From 20CM-2-55-15 sp964633285 (GTDB lineage: Bacteria > Acidobacteriota > Terriglobia > 20CM-2-55-15): DNA of 64,000 bases. Position 1 is the first letter of the stretch. The number at the start of each line of letters is the position of its first letter. This document shows, one piece after another, positions 17,832-26,505 of the stretch. The translations under genes were made by a program, and so were the position numbers. Below the pieces are notes generated by a model. It had not been told where the DNA came from. It saw only the letters and a program-made list of their open reading frames with translations, and made no database searches. The stretch covers positions 1 to 64,000 of the forward strand of contig CAZWGA010000026.1 of the NCBI GenBank assembly GCA_964633285.1. The letters are read 5' to 3'.

Positions 17832-18809
17832 ATGTGGACACGGCGTGAATTTTCGAAATTAGCGCTGATGGGTGTATCGGCGTCGTTGATGGAGAAGTCG
17901 CTGATCCGTTCGGCGCAGCCCGCGCCTGCGCTGCCGAATTCTGTGATCAACGGCGTTCAAATCGGCACGATCACGTACAGTTATCGGAGCATGCCCGATC
18001 AAAGCGCCGAAGCAACGCTGAGATACATTGTCGAGTCCGGCATCAACGCCATCGAATTGATGAACGGTCCGGCGGAAGCCTTTGCGGGCGTGCCGTCAGG
18101 TGGCGGCCGCGGTGGTGGCGGCCGGCGCGGCGGTCCTCCCTCTGATGAGCAGCAGGCCGCGGCGCGTGAAGCGAGCAACCGCGTCAAAGAGTGGCGGCTC
18201 TCCGTGCCGATGGACAAATACAAGGCGCTCCGCAAAATGTACAACGACGCCGGTGTGACGATTTATGCCTGGAAATGCTTGAACCCGAACATGTCCGATG
18301 AAGAGTTCGAATACGTTTTCAACGTTGCCGAAGCTTTGGGTTGCACGCATACCACGCTGGAATTGACCGACAATGAAGCCCAGCTCCGGCGGATCGGCGC
18401 GTTCGCTGAGAAGCGCAAGATTTATGCGGCCTATCACAGCCACACGCAAGGCAGCATGACCGCTTTCGACAAGGCGTTTGCAGCGTCGAAAGCGAATATG
18501 GCGAACGTCGACTTCGGTCACTTCGTTGCCGGCGGCAATGCCGGAGGCAGCACGCTTCAGTTTCTCGAGAAGTTCCACGATCGCATCGCCAGCTTCCACT
18601 TGAAAGACCGCACAACGCCGGAACACGGCGCGAAAAACCTGCCATGGGGCAGTGGGGATACGCCGTTAAAAGAGATTCTTCAAATGGTGCGGAAGAACAA
18701 ATGGACGATGCCCGCTTCAATCGAGCTCGAATACGACGTCCCCGCCGGCTCCGATGCAGTGAAGGAAGTCGTGAAATGCCTGGAGTACTGTAAAGCTGCG
18801 CTCGCGTGA
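17832..18809 (+). CDS. Tat-exported sugar isomerase/epimerase-like TIM-barrel protein
   Basis: The N-terminus (WTRREFSKLALMGVSASLM) has a twin-arginine motif and hydrophobic core, so the folded protein is probably exported by Tat. The body is a xylose-isomerase-like TIM barrel. Likely metal-site strands are TLELTDNEAQ near residue 177, YAAYHSHTQG near residue 197, ANVDFGHFVAGG near residue 221, IASFHLKDRTTPEHG near residue 253 and SIELEYDVPAGSD near residue 296. A Gly/Arg-rich insert (SGGGRGGGGRRGGPP, near residue 95) interrupts an early loop. It starts 21 nt after the quinoprotein stop. A role on a 3-keto sugar made by the quinoprotein is an inference. Confidence 0.78.
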   Translation: MWTRREFSKLALMGVSASLMEKSLIRSAQPAPALPNSVINGVQIGTITYSYRSMPDQSAEATLRYIVESGINAIELMNGPAEAFAGVPSGGGRGGGGRRGGPPSDEQQAAAREASNRVKEWRLSVPMDKYKALRKMYNDAGVTIYAWKCLNPNMSDEEFEYVFNVAEALGCTHTTLELTDNEAQLRRIGAFAEKRKIYAAYHSHTQGSMTAFDKAFAASKANMANVDFGHFVAGGNAGGSTLQFLEKFHDRIASFHLKDRTTPEHGAKNLPWGSGDTPLKEILQMVRKNKWTMPASIELEYDVPAGSDAVKEVVKCLEYCKAALA

Positions 18810-18822
18810 AACCTGAGGAGAC

Positions 18823-19926
18823 CTACTCCGTTTGAACCGGATACACGAGGCCGACATTCTTTGGTGTGATGAGTTCGTGTTTCACGAACACGGATGCGGG
18901 AACGGGTTTCTTCTGAAGAATGGCCAGAGCCAGCGGCATTAATTCTTCTCCGTAACGCTCTGGAAAATACGCGACGGACCCGATGAGGCGAGTGCCGGGA
19001 CGCCGTAGTTCTTCACGCGCAGCGCGAATTGCATTCTGGCCCATCACGGCGCAGAGATGGCTCCGGCCTGCTTCTTCAAAAGCCCGGAGCGCGCCGAGAG
19101 CCATGGGATCATTGACTGCCGCAACGAGCGTGCGTTTCGGCGGTGTACGCCGCAGATACCTGCGGACGGCATCGAGACTGTGTTCGAACTCGCCCTTTCC
19201 ATCCAGATGCGCGACTGAACGCGTCTCCACTGCAGGCAGAACCTGGCTCAGGCCTGCGATTGTGCCGGTGATTCGCAGTTGCGGCAGCGGTCCCGCAATA
19301 GGAAGCTCGAGAAGCAGCAGCGCCTCGACGTTTCCGTTCCAGGTCTCTTTTGCCCAGCGTCCCAGAGCTCGTCCTCCAATCATTCCCGCGCGATAGTTGT
19401 CTGCTCCGAAGAAGACCGCGCCGGGATGAGGAATCTCGATGGCGATCACCGGAATGTTGGCTTCAAGGAATTTCGAAGCAATGATCGGCGCTACGTGTTC
19501 GTAGGTCTGGAACTCGAGGACGAGATTCACGCCTTCTTTGATCAGCAGATCGGCATTGAGGAGCGCTGTCTTTGCGCTGTAGCGATTGTTGACGGCGATC
19601 AGTTGAATGTGTTCGCGAGTTGCGATCCGATGCACGCTGTCGTTCACATCGCGCGAGAATTCCGAATCCGTCGTTTGAGCGGCAAAGCCTAACTTGAAAG
19701 TCGGCTTCGCCGGCCGTTGAACGCGGCTGCGATACGCGTTTTTGCCGACACGCTCGATCATGCCGCCTTTCACGAGACTTTGAAGCAGCCTGAAACAGGT
19801 CGTCTTGCTCAGCCGGCTGCGCTCGACCAGTTCGCCCAGCGTGAGCGCTTCATCAGCGTGATCGAACGTCTGCCACAGGCGGCACGCGCGAACCACCGAT
19901 TCGACAATACTGGAATCTCTCGCCAT
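18823..19926 (-). CDS. Hybrid regulator: IclR-type HTH fused to periplasmic-binding-protein sensor
   Basis: Residues of about 5-68 match the winged helix-turn-helix of IclR regulators (LTLGELVERSRLSKTTCFRLLQSLVKGGMIERVG). From about residue 75 onward the protein is not an IclR effector domain but a type I periplasmic-binding-protein fold (Peripla_BP_4), as in LacI regulators and RhaS-like binding proteins: NLVLEFQTYEHVAPIIASKF, IPVIAIEIPHPGAVFFGADN, YRAGMIGGRALGRWA and AVNDPMALGALRAFEEAG. It probably senses an imported sugar or derivative. The gene is divergent from the receptor at 20136. A palindrome at 19934-19948 lies only 8 bp upstream of its ATG, so autoregulation is likely. Length 367 residues. 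Confidence 0.82.
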   Translation of the reverse strand: MARDSSIVESVVRACRLWQTFDHADEALTLGELVERSRLSKTTCFRLLQSLVKGGMIERVGKNAYRSRVQRPAKPTFKLGFAAQTTDSEFSRDVNDSVHRIATREHIQLIAVNNRYSAKTALLNADLLIKEGVNLVLEFQTYEHVAPIIASKFLEANIPVIAIEIPHPGAVFFGADNYRAGMIGGRALGRWAKETWNGNVEALLLLELPIAGPLPQLRITGTIAGLSQVLPAVETRSVAHLDGKGEFEHSLDAVRRYLRRTPPKRTLVAAVNDPMALGALRAFEEAGRSHLCAVMGQNAIRAAREELRRPGTRLIGSVAYFPERYGEELMPLALAILQKKPVPASVFVKHELITPKNVGLVYPVQTE

Positions 19927-19933
19927 AAAACCG

Positions 19934-19948
19934 TTCCGCTATTCGGAA
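19934..19948. promoter_or_regulatory. Palindromic operator candidate, site B1
   Basis: TTCCGCTATTCGGAA, with perfect 5-bp arms TTCCG/CGGAA and a 5-bp spacer. It sits at the ribosome-binding region of the divergent regulator gene (start 19926), which suggests autoregulation. Confidence 0.7.
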
Positions 19949-20009
19949 TGACATGCATTCTCCATGAATGGCTGCGCCTTGTAAACCCCTTGAATTCTGC
20001 GAGTGTGTG

Positions 20010-20024
20010 TTCCGCATACCGGAA
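20010..20024. promoter_or_regulatory. Palindromic operator candidate, site B2
   Basis: TTCCGCATACCGGAA, with perfect 5-bp arms. It is 76 bp from site B1, almost the same spacing as between A1 and A2 (77 bp). It is 111 bp ahead of the receptor start at 20136. Confidence 0.7.
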
Positions 20025-20135
20025 TGAAATGCGGCATACAACTTTGTATTTGGCCCTCGCTGCAATCAGAAATAAGTTCCGCCCAACGTAAAACATGACA
20101 AGTCCGAAAGTGCCTATTCAACGGGGGGGATTTCT

Positions 20136-23100
20136 ATGAAGTCCATTCGAGGCCTTGCCTCTTTTCTGCTTGTGTTCTTCGTGGCGGTGTCTGCGGCGAA
20201 TGCGCAGACCGTAAGCGGTCAGATTTCCGGGCGTGTGGTGGATCCGGAAGGAGCAGTCGTCGGTGGCGCAACCGTTCGACTGACGAGTGATGTCTCGCAA
20301 CAAGCCCAGGAGTTCATCACGAATGAGACGGGGACTTTCGTGTTCCCGGGGCTGGTTCCGGGCGACTACAGCGTGCACATTGAATTGCCGGGCTTCAGGG
20401 CTTACGAACAGAAAAGCATTCATGTCAGCGCGCAGGAACGCTTGAATTTGCGCGACATCAAATTGCAAATAGGCGAAGTGGCGAGTTCCGTGACCGTGGA
20501 GGCCGAGGCGGCTCGAGTTCAAACCACCACTGCGGACCGGATTCAGACACTGAGCCAGTCGGCTATTGAAGGCATACCGATGCCTACGCGGAGTTTCCTT
20601 GCGGCTACACGGGTCATACCCGGCTCTCAGACTACCAGTGATGTCGGCGGCGGCTCGATCAACGGAGGACAGACCGGTCAGTTGGTTCTACAAGTCGACG
20701 GTATTATCAGTCAGGATAGCGGCGCACCCAGCGCAAACGCCAACGTCGGCCGATTTCTGGTCAACCCGGACTCCGTCGACGAAGTGCAGGTGCAGGTCAA
20801 CTCGTTGAACGCCGAATTCGGGTCTCGTGCCGGCGGACAGATTCTGGTCACCACCAAGCGCGGAACAAACCAATATCACGGCACGCTGTCCGAACACATC
20901 CGCAACGAAGCGTTGAATTCGAACTCATTCTTCAATAACAAGAATGGGATTAAGAAACCGCAGTACAGATTTCATAATTTCGGCGGCACGATCGGCGGCC
21001 CGATGCTGCTTCCCTGGACGGATATCAACAAAAACCGCAACAAGATGTTCTTCTTTTACTCGGAAGAACATCAGATCAATCACGGTGCAAATACCAACAG
21101 TTACACCATGCCCACGGCAGCGGAACTGGCTGGAGATTTTTCGCAAACGACCGACAGTCGAGGCGTCTTGATTCCGATCATCGATCCGACGACCGGGGTG
21201 CAGTTTCCGAACAATCGAATACCGGCCAACCGTATCAGCGCCACGGGTCTTGCGATGATGAGACTTTTGCCCGCCGTCGGCCCCGTCACGACAGCCTTCG
21301 GAACGTATCAAGCCGTGCCCAGCCTGGGTGGATTAACGGCGCCGCTGGTGATCGATCCGACCGGATTGCGCGGCTACAACACTCGCTCCACTTTTCCGGT
21401 GAGCACGCCCCAAACCACGCGAACGCTGCGCCTGGACTTTATTTTGGGCGCGAAAACAACGATGTACCTTCGCGGGCTTCAAAGTCTGCAGAATTCCATC
21501 GGCGTCGGTTCCGGGCAGACTCTAGGCGGTACGACCTGGGGAGAATACGTCAACACGAATCCACAACCGGGAAAAGGTTACGTGTTTGGTTTGACCCATA
21601 CGTTCCGGCCGAATCTGATCACCGAATTTACGATGGGCTCAAATTACGTTCATCAAAAGAACCAGCCCGACGACCCCAAGGCGTTTGCATCCGTTGCGAC
21701 ACTTCCGAATTTCAAGGATGCCGGCGGCAAGTTGGTCAGTCTGAATCAAGTGTTCGGCGGGAACTTTCAGAACCTTATTCCCACAATCAACTTCGGCAGA
21801 GCCAAGACCCAGAGCGCCGGAAATGCAATACCGGGCACAAATCCTGCCTTTGGATTCGACAATCGCTGGCCGTTCGACGGCACCGACAACAATACCAACA
21901 TCACCGACAACATTTCGTGGATCAAGGGAAGCCATCAGTTCAAGGCCGGCTTCAACCTCGAACACGGCTCGCGTCATGTGAGCGTCTACTCGGTCTACAA
22001 CACTCAGGGCACGTACTATTTCGGCAGCGACCTGGGCAACACGTTCGACACGGGATATCCATTTTCGAATTTGCTTCTGGGAACTGTTGAAGGCTACGGG
22101 CAAGACAACGTGAAGCAGATCAACCATGCACGCTGGAATCAGTACGAGTGGTTTCTGCAGGACACCTGGAGAACGACGCGCAGGCTGACGCTGTCTTACG
22201 GCATGCGCTTTCAGGTGATTCCGCAGATCGAATCGAAAGGCGCAACGATCGGTTTCTTCAATCCGGCTTCGTACGCCGGCGCGAAGGCCGGGCAACTCCT
22301 CTTCCCGGGCTGCCGCGTTGCAGTTTCGGCTACGGGAAGCTGCTCTGTTGCGAATACCTATGCTGTGAATCCTGCAACCGGCAAGCAATATCCTGGCTCG
22401 TATATCGGTTTGTTCGATCCCGCGTCGTATAGCGGTACGCCGTACTCGGGCATCGACCTGTTCCCGGAAGGCAAGTATTTCGACACAGAGCATCCCCAGT
22501 TGGGACCGCGAGTCGGCCTTGCCTGGGACATTTTCGGTGATGGAAAAACCGCGCTTCGAGCATCGTTCGGCATCTTCTATCAACGTTCTTACAGCGTCGA
22601 TGCCATCGCTTCGAACAACGCAGGGGTTGGCCCCATGAAGGTGCCGCCCGTTTTCCAGGCGCCTCTCTTCTTGAATACGACGTTTGACCAACTGTCCGGC
22701 GCCACCGCCCTCTTTGGCCCTCAGGCGTTCAATGCCGGAGACAGGAGAATGCCCAATCCCACGACGAACAACTGGAGTCTCAGCATCCAGCGCGATGTCG
22801 GCAAGGGTATGGTGCTGGATGTCGCATACGTCGGAAACAACTCGCACCACGGGCAGGGCGTTGCCGAGAACCTGAATCCCATCATGCCCGGCACGGTTTG
22901 GTCGCCGGTGCAATCCGGAGTCAACAGCGCCGGCCTGCCGCTCGGCACGCTCAATACCAGGTTCGTCAATCCGAATCAGCCGAGCCAGTTGCTGCCCATC
23001 GATCTGATTCGCTCGATGATCGGATACGCGGGTATCGGGGAGGTTACGAAGTTTACGGCGCTCGGCGAATCCTACTACAATGCGCTGCAGGTCCAATTAA

Positions 23101-23882
23101 ACAAGCGATTCGGCAAGAGCCTGACTTTCACCAGCAACTACACCTGGCAGAAGACCATCACTTACACCCACAACCAATATGTTCCCGATATCCTGACCAA
23201 GAACGTGGCCAATCGGAAGCACGCGATCAATATTAATACGACCTATGCTCTTCCAGGCGCCCGGCGTTTCCTTGGGAACAATATCCTGACAAGGTCTGTC
23301 TTTGACGGTTGGCGCGTCGACAGCGTGCTGCAATTCTTCTCGGGCAATCCGCTGGGAATTACCTGCACGGTGCAAAACGCTCCGGCGGGTTATCCCAACG
23401 GGCAGGCCGGTGTTCCAAACGCAGTTCCGCTCCGCTGCGACCAGGTTGGCAACGTGTTCCTTCCGGAAGGGACAACGCCCGCCGCCGGGGGATATCCTGC
23501 TACAACGGATCCGCGTTTGTGGTACCCGCTCAACGCCGGTGGCGCCTTGAGCACGAAGCCCGCTTTCACGTTGCCCGCATTGTCCACGTACGGTTTTGGC
23601 AGTGCCCCGGCGACTCTCTTCTGGGGACCGCTGTTCAAGAATGTCGACCTTGCCATTTCCAAATCCTTTCCGATCAAGGAAGGTGCCAGCGTGGAATTCC
23701 GGGCGGACATGTTAAATGCGTTTAACTGGCTGAACCTCGACGATCCCAACCGAACACTCACGTACAACTACAATACCGGTGCGCAGACCAACGCCAACTT
23801 CGGTCAAATCACGGGCCAAATGGGTTTGCCCGCAACCGGCCAACAACGCGTTATCGTGGGTTCGCTGAGGTTAAAGTTCTAA
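20136..23882 (+). CDS. Oar-like TonB-dependent receptor with carboxypeptidase-regulatory domain (1248 aa)
   Basis: The second large outer-membrane receptor of the island. The ATG follows a G-rich ribosome binding site (20119-20127) and a Sec signal peptide ending in ANAQ. The regulatory-like domain has SGRVVDPEGAVVGGATVRLT and LVPGDYSVHIELPGFRAYEQ at about residues 28-95. The plug region has INGGQTGQLVLQVDGI and LNAEFGSRAGGQILVTTKRG. The barrel ends RVIVGSLRLKF. It heads a unit with DUF1080, two PQQ-like propellers and rhaEW-rhaI-rhaB, so the likely cargo is a rhamnose-containing glycoside. Palindromes B1 and B2 lie in its upstream region. Confidence 0.9.
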   Translation: MKSIRGLASFLLVFFVAVSAANAQTVSGQISGRVVDPEGAVVGGATVRLTSDVSQQAQEFITNETGTFVFPGLVPGDYSVHIELPGFRAYEQKSIHVSAQERLNLRDIKLQIGEVASSVTVEAEAARVQTTTADRIQTLSQSAIEGIPMPTRSFLAATRVIPGSQTTSDVGGGSINGGQTGQLVLQVDGIISQDSGAPSANANVGRFLVNPDSVDEVQVQVNSLNAEFGSRAGGQILVTTKRGTNQYHGTLSEHIRNEALNSNSFFNNKNGIKKPQYRFHNFGGTIGGPMLLPWTDINKNRNKMFFFYSEEHQINHGANTNSYTMPTAAELAGDFSQTTDSRGVLIPIIDPTTGVQFPNNRIPANRISATGLAMMRLLPAVGPVTTAFGTYQAVPSLGGLTAPLVIDPTGLRGYNTRSTFPVSTPQTTRTLRLDFILGAKTTMYLRGLQSLQNSIGVGSGQTLGGTTWGEYVNTNPQPGKGYVFGLTHTFRPNLITEFTMGSNYVHQKNQPDDPKAFASVATLPNFKDAGGKLVSLNQVFGGNFQNLIPTINFGRAKTQSAGNAIPGTNPAFGFDNRWPFDGTDNNTNITDNISWIKGSHQFKAGFNLEHGSRHVSVYSVYNTQGTYYFGSDLGNTFDTGYPFSNLLLGTVEGYGQDNVKQINHARWNQYEWFLQDTWRTTRRLTLSYGMRFQVIPQIESKGATIGFFNPASYAGAKAGQLLFPGCRVAVSATGSCSVANTYAVNPATGKQYPGSYIGLFDPASYSGTPYSGIDLFPEGKYFDTEHPQLGPRVGLAWDIFGDGKTALRASFGIFYQRSYSVDAIASNNAGVGPMKVPPVFQAPLFLNTTFDQLSGATALFGPQAFNAGDRRMPNPTTNNWSLSIQRDVGKGMVLDVAYVGNNSHHGQGVAENLNPIMPGTVWSPVQSGVNSAGLPLGTLNTRFVNPNQPSQLLPIDLIRSMIGYAGIGEVTKFTALGESYYNALQVQLNKRFGKSLTFTSNYTWQKTITYTHNQYVPDILTKNVANRKHAININTTYALPGARRFLGNNILTRSVFDGWRVDSVLQFFSGNPLGITCTVQNAPAGYPNGQAGVPNAVPLRCDQVGNVFLPEGTTPAAGGYPATTDPRLWYPLNAGGALSTKPAFTLPALSTYGFGSAPATLFWGPLFKNVDLAISKSFPIKEGASVEFRADMLNAFNWLNLDDPNRTLTYNYNTGAQTNANFGQITGQMGLPATGQQRVIVGSLRLKF

Positions 23883-23890
23883 GTGCGATT

Positions 23891-24799
23891 ATGAGAAAGT
23901 TATTCCGATGGATTTTTCTCACGTTAATCATCACGACGGCTCTCACGACGCTGGTTGGTAGAGGACAGGGTGGCCGTGGACAAGGCGGCGGCCGTGGCGG
24001 CGGTGGCGGTTTGGGGCGCGGCGCGCAGCCTGTTGCTTACGATGACTACACGGGTTACGTGAAGCTGTGGGACGGCCAGACTTTCAACGGATGGGACGGC
24101 GAGACGGATGTGTGGTCGATCGAGAACGGCGCGGTACACGCCGACACCACGAAGACACCGGGCCAGCATCACCTTCACTACATCGGACCCGGCGCCGTCA
24201 TGAAAGACTTCGATCTGAAAGTGGAGTTCCGCATTTCGGAGATGGGCGCCAACGGTGGCATTCAATATCGCAGCCGGTTGCTTCATCCCGCGCACGGGGG
24301 CTCGATCGAGAATCCATTGGGCAAGGCGCTGCCGGCGGGCATTACGACTCTCGCGAAAGCTGTCGAAGCGGGCATCGCAGGCGCGCCGGCGGGCCAGGGC
24401 GGTCCTCCCAATCCATGGCAGGTGAGCGGCTATCAATTCGATTTGGATTCAGGCAACAGATACACAGGTCAACTGTACGAAGGACAAGGACGCGGCATCG
24501 TAAATCCTCCGGGCGGAGTCGTTCAGCTCCTGCCGGGCGGCCAGAACATTCGAATCGGCACTGCAGTCGAGGATCCGGCAAAGTTCGTCAAACCGCACAA
24601 AGGCATCGCGGGGGAATGGCAGCAGGTTCAAATCATTGCGCGCGGCAATACGCTGGTGCACATCCTGAATGGCCAGGTCATTACAATCAGCATCGATGAC
24701 AATCCTGCGCAGCGTGCGAATCAAGGGATCATGTCACTGCAACTCGAGGGAAGTGGGCAGATCTGGTACCGTAACGTTTACGTGAAACGATTGGAGTAA
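23891..24799 (+). CDS. Exported DUF1080 protein (3-keto-disaccharide hydrolase-like), second copy
   Basis: This 302-residue protein has a Sec signal peptide followed by a long Gly/Arg-rich segment (GRGQGGRGQGGGRGGGGG). The DUF1080 core has YVKLWDGQTFNGWDGETD near residue 55, NGGIQYRSRLLHPAHGG, GYQFDLDSGNRYTGQLYEGQ and ANQGIMSLQLEGSGQIWYRN. It is related to the 1802-2653 protein but clearly diverged, so the two may act on different glycosides. It starts 8 nt after the receptor stop, and a strong hairpin (24821-24849) separates it from the next gene. Confidence 0.85.
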   Translation: MRKLFRWIFLTLIITTALTTLVGRGQGGRGQGGGRGGGGGLGRGAQPVAYDDYTGYVKLWDGQTFNGWDGETDVWSIENGAVHADTTKTPGQHHLHYIGPGAVMKDFDLKVEFRISEMGANGGIQYRSRLLHPAHGGSIENPLGKALPAGITTLAKAVEAGIAGAPAGQGGPPNPWQVSGYQFDLDSGNRYTGQLYEGQGRGIVNPPGGVVQLLPGGQNIRIGTAVEDPAKFVKPHKGIAGEWQQVQIIARGNTLVHILNGQVITISIDDNPAQRANQGIMSLQLEGSGQIWYRNVYVKRLE

Positions 24800-24820
24800 G
24801 AGTGAATTGTGATCCGTTAA

Positions 24821-24849
24821 CATTCCCCTCCTGTACCAGGAGGGGAATG
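24821..24849. repeat. Perfect 13-bp-arm hairpin containing SD-like sequence
   Basis: Arms CATTCCCCTCCTG and CAGGAGGGGAATG pair perfectly around a 3-nt TAC loop. The right arm includes AGGAGGGG and an ATG at 24847. The next gene's preferred start is 24865, served by AAGGG downstream of the hairpin. It may be a transcript processing or attenuation element, or a dispersed palindrome; there is no T tract. Confidence 0.6.
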
Positions 24850-24864
24850 AAAGGGCAAAACACT

Positions 24865-26466
24865 ATGCGAAAACTTGTCATTATTTCGATTGGATTCCTT
24901 CTCGCTTCGATTGTCGCGGTGGGCGCGGATTGGCTGACCGACGGCGGCAATCCGCAGCGGACTGCGTGGCAGAAGGACGAGAAGAACCTCACGTTAGCCA
25001 ATGTCAAGAACATGAAACTTCTCTGGAAGGTGAAAACCGATAACCTTCCCCGCGAAATGCACTCGATGTTGCCGACGCTTGTCGTCAGCCGCGTCACGAC
25101 GAGCAGTGGTCCAAAAGAAATCGCGGTCGCTACCGGCGTGTCCGACAACATTTACGGCATCGATGTCGAAAAGGGCGAGATCCTCTGGAAACGACATTTC
25201 GAATATACGACAGGCGAAGTTCCGAGAGGCTCGGGCACGCTTTGTCCCGGCGGAATTACCGCGACTCCGGTTATTGGACCAACAAACACTCCAGGCAAGT
25301 ACACGATTTACGCCGCGTCGTGGGACGGCATGCTCCATCAGTTGAACGCAGCGGATGGGGCCGATGTTGCGCCGCCGTCGAAGTTCATGCCAGGTAACGG
25401 CAAGCCATATGCGCTGAATCTTTGGGACAACGTGCTCTATACGCATACCGCACAGGGTTGCGGCGGCAATCCGAACATTATTTATGCATACGACCTCGGG
25501 AGCCACCGCGTCAGCATGTACGCGCCCGCAGGCGGCGGTATGTGGGGACGCACCGGCCCGCCGATCGATTCGACCGGCACGGTTTACGCCGGCACCGGAG
25601 ATGGTCTGTATGATCCGGACAACAAGATCTACGGCCAGGCATGGCTTGCGGTGAAACTCGATCCCCAAACGAAAGAACTGAAACTCAAAGATCACTACGC
25701 GCCGACAAACGCGGAGTGGTTGTTCAAGCGCGATCTGGATTTCAACGTCACTCCTGCAATCTTTACCTATAAAGGACGCGAACTCTGGGTGAGCTCGAGC
25801 AAGGAATGCCGCATCTGGCTCCTCGACACAAAGTACTTCGGCGGCGAGGATCATCGCACGCCGCTCGATCGCACTCCTCTTCTTTGCAATGAGGAAGTGA
25901 ATTTTACCGCCGGCGTCTGGGGTTCGATGGCAAGTTGGGAAGACTCGAAAGGAACGCGCTGGGTTTTGACTCCGTTCTGGGGTCCCAAGCATTCGGCATA
26001 CAAATACCCGATCGAAAACGGTCCGATAACACACGGCGCCGTCGCCGCCTTCAAAGTTGTGCAGAAGGGCGCCAAATTTGGCCTGGAGCCTGCGTGGGTT
26101 TCGCGTGACATGAATCAAGCAGAACCGCCGGTGGTTGCTAATGGAATCATCTTCGGCTACGGCAGCGGAGAAAACGCCGAACAACGATGGGTTGAACCCG
26201 CTCCGGGTGAACCGAATCCGGCTTTTCCAAATCCTCGAGTTAACGGCGTTGAGATTCAGATGAGCGGCCAGTCGCAGCGCAGAATCGCGGCTTCGACACA
26301 CGCCGTGCTGTACGCGCTGGATGGACAGACGGGCAAAGAACTGTGGTCCAGCGGAAATCAGATCGCATCGTGGAATCACTGGAGCGGATTGTCGGTTGCA
26401 AACGGCCGTGTGTACATCGGCACCTACGATGGCATGGTTTATTGCTTCGGTTTAGGGAAGAACTGA
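24865..26466 (+). CDS. Exported PQQ-like beta-propeller repeat protein
   Basis: This 533-residue protein has a Sec signal peptide (MRKLVIISIGFLLASIVAV). PQQ-enzyme-like blades follow, starting DWLTDGGNPQRTAWQKD, with ILWKRHFEYTTG, ELWVSSSKECRIWLLD and LDGQTGKELWSSGNQ. It lacks the full set of quinoprotein dehydrogenase active-site features I could check by eye, so PQQ binding is not assured; the fold is clear, the activity is not. It is paired with a similar gene 39 nt downstream. Two earlier in-frame starts (24802, 24847) lie upstream of or inside a hairpin and add residues not fitting a signal peptide. Confidence 0.8.
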   Translation: MRKLVIISIGFLLASIVAVGADWLTDGGNPQRTAWQKDEKNLTLANVKNMKLLWKVKTDNLPREMHSMLPTLVVSRVTTSSGPKEIAVATGVSDNIYGIDVEKGEILWKRHFEYTTGEVPRGSGTLCPGGITATPVIGPTNTPGKYTIYAASWDGMLHQLNAADGADVAPPSKFMPGNGKPYALNLWDNVLYTHTAQGCGGNPNIIYAYDLGSHRVSMYAPAGGGMWGRTGPPIDSTGTVYAGTGDGLYDPDNKIYGQAWLAVKLDPQTKELKLKDHYAPTNAEWLFKRDLDFNVTPAIFTYKGRELWVSSSKECRIWLLDTKYFGGEDHRTPLDRTPLLCNEEVNFTAGVWGSMASWEDSKGTRWVLTPFWGPKHSAYKYPIENGPITHGAVAAFKVVQKGAKFGLEPAWVSRDMNQAEPPVVANGIIFGYGSGENAEQRWVEPAPGEPNPAFPNPRVNGVEIQMSGQSQRRIAASTHAVLYALDGQTGKELWSSGNQIASWNHWSGLSVANGRVYIGTYDGMVYCFGLGKN

Positions 26467-26505
26467 ACGCGGGCTAACTTTCGCCGCTTTCACCAGGAGT
26501 TGACC

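Noticed and set aside
21639..23096. A 485-codon minus-strand frame inside the second receptor
   Set aside because: It is entirely antisense to conserved beta-barrel sequence, with no start signal or domain.
24994..26379. A 461-codon minus-strand frame opposite the first PQQ-like protein
   Set aside because: Antisense shadow; the plus strand has a signal peptide and propeller motifs.
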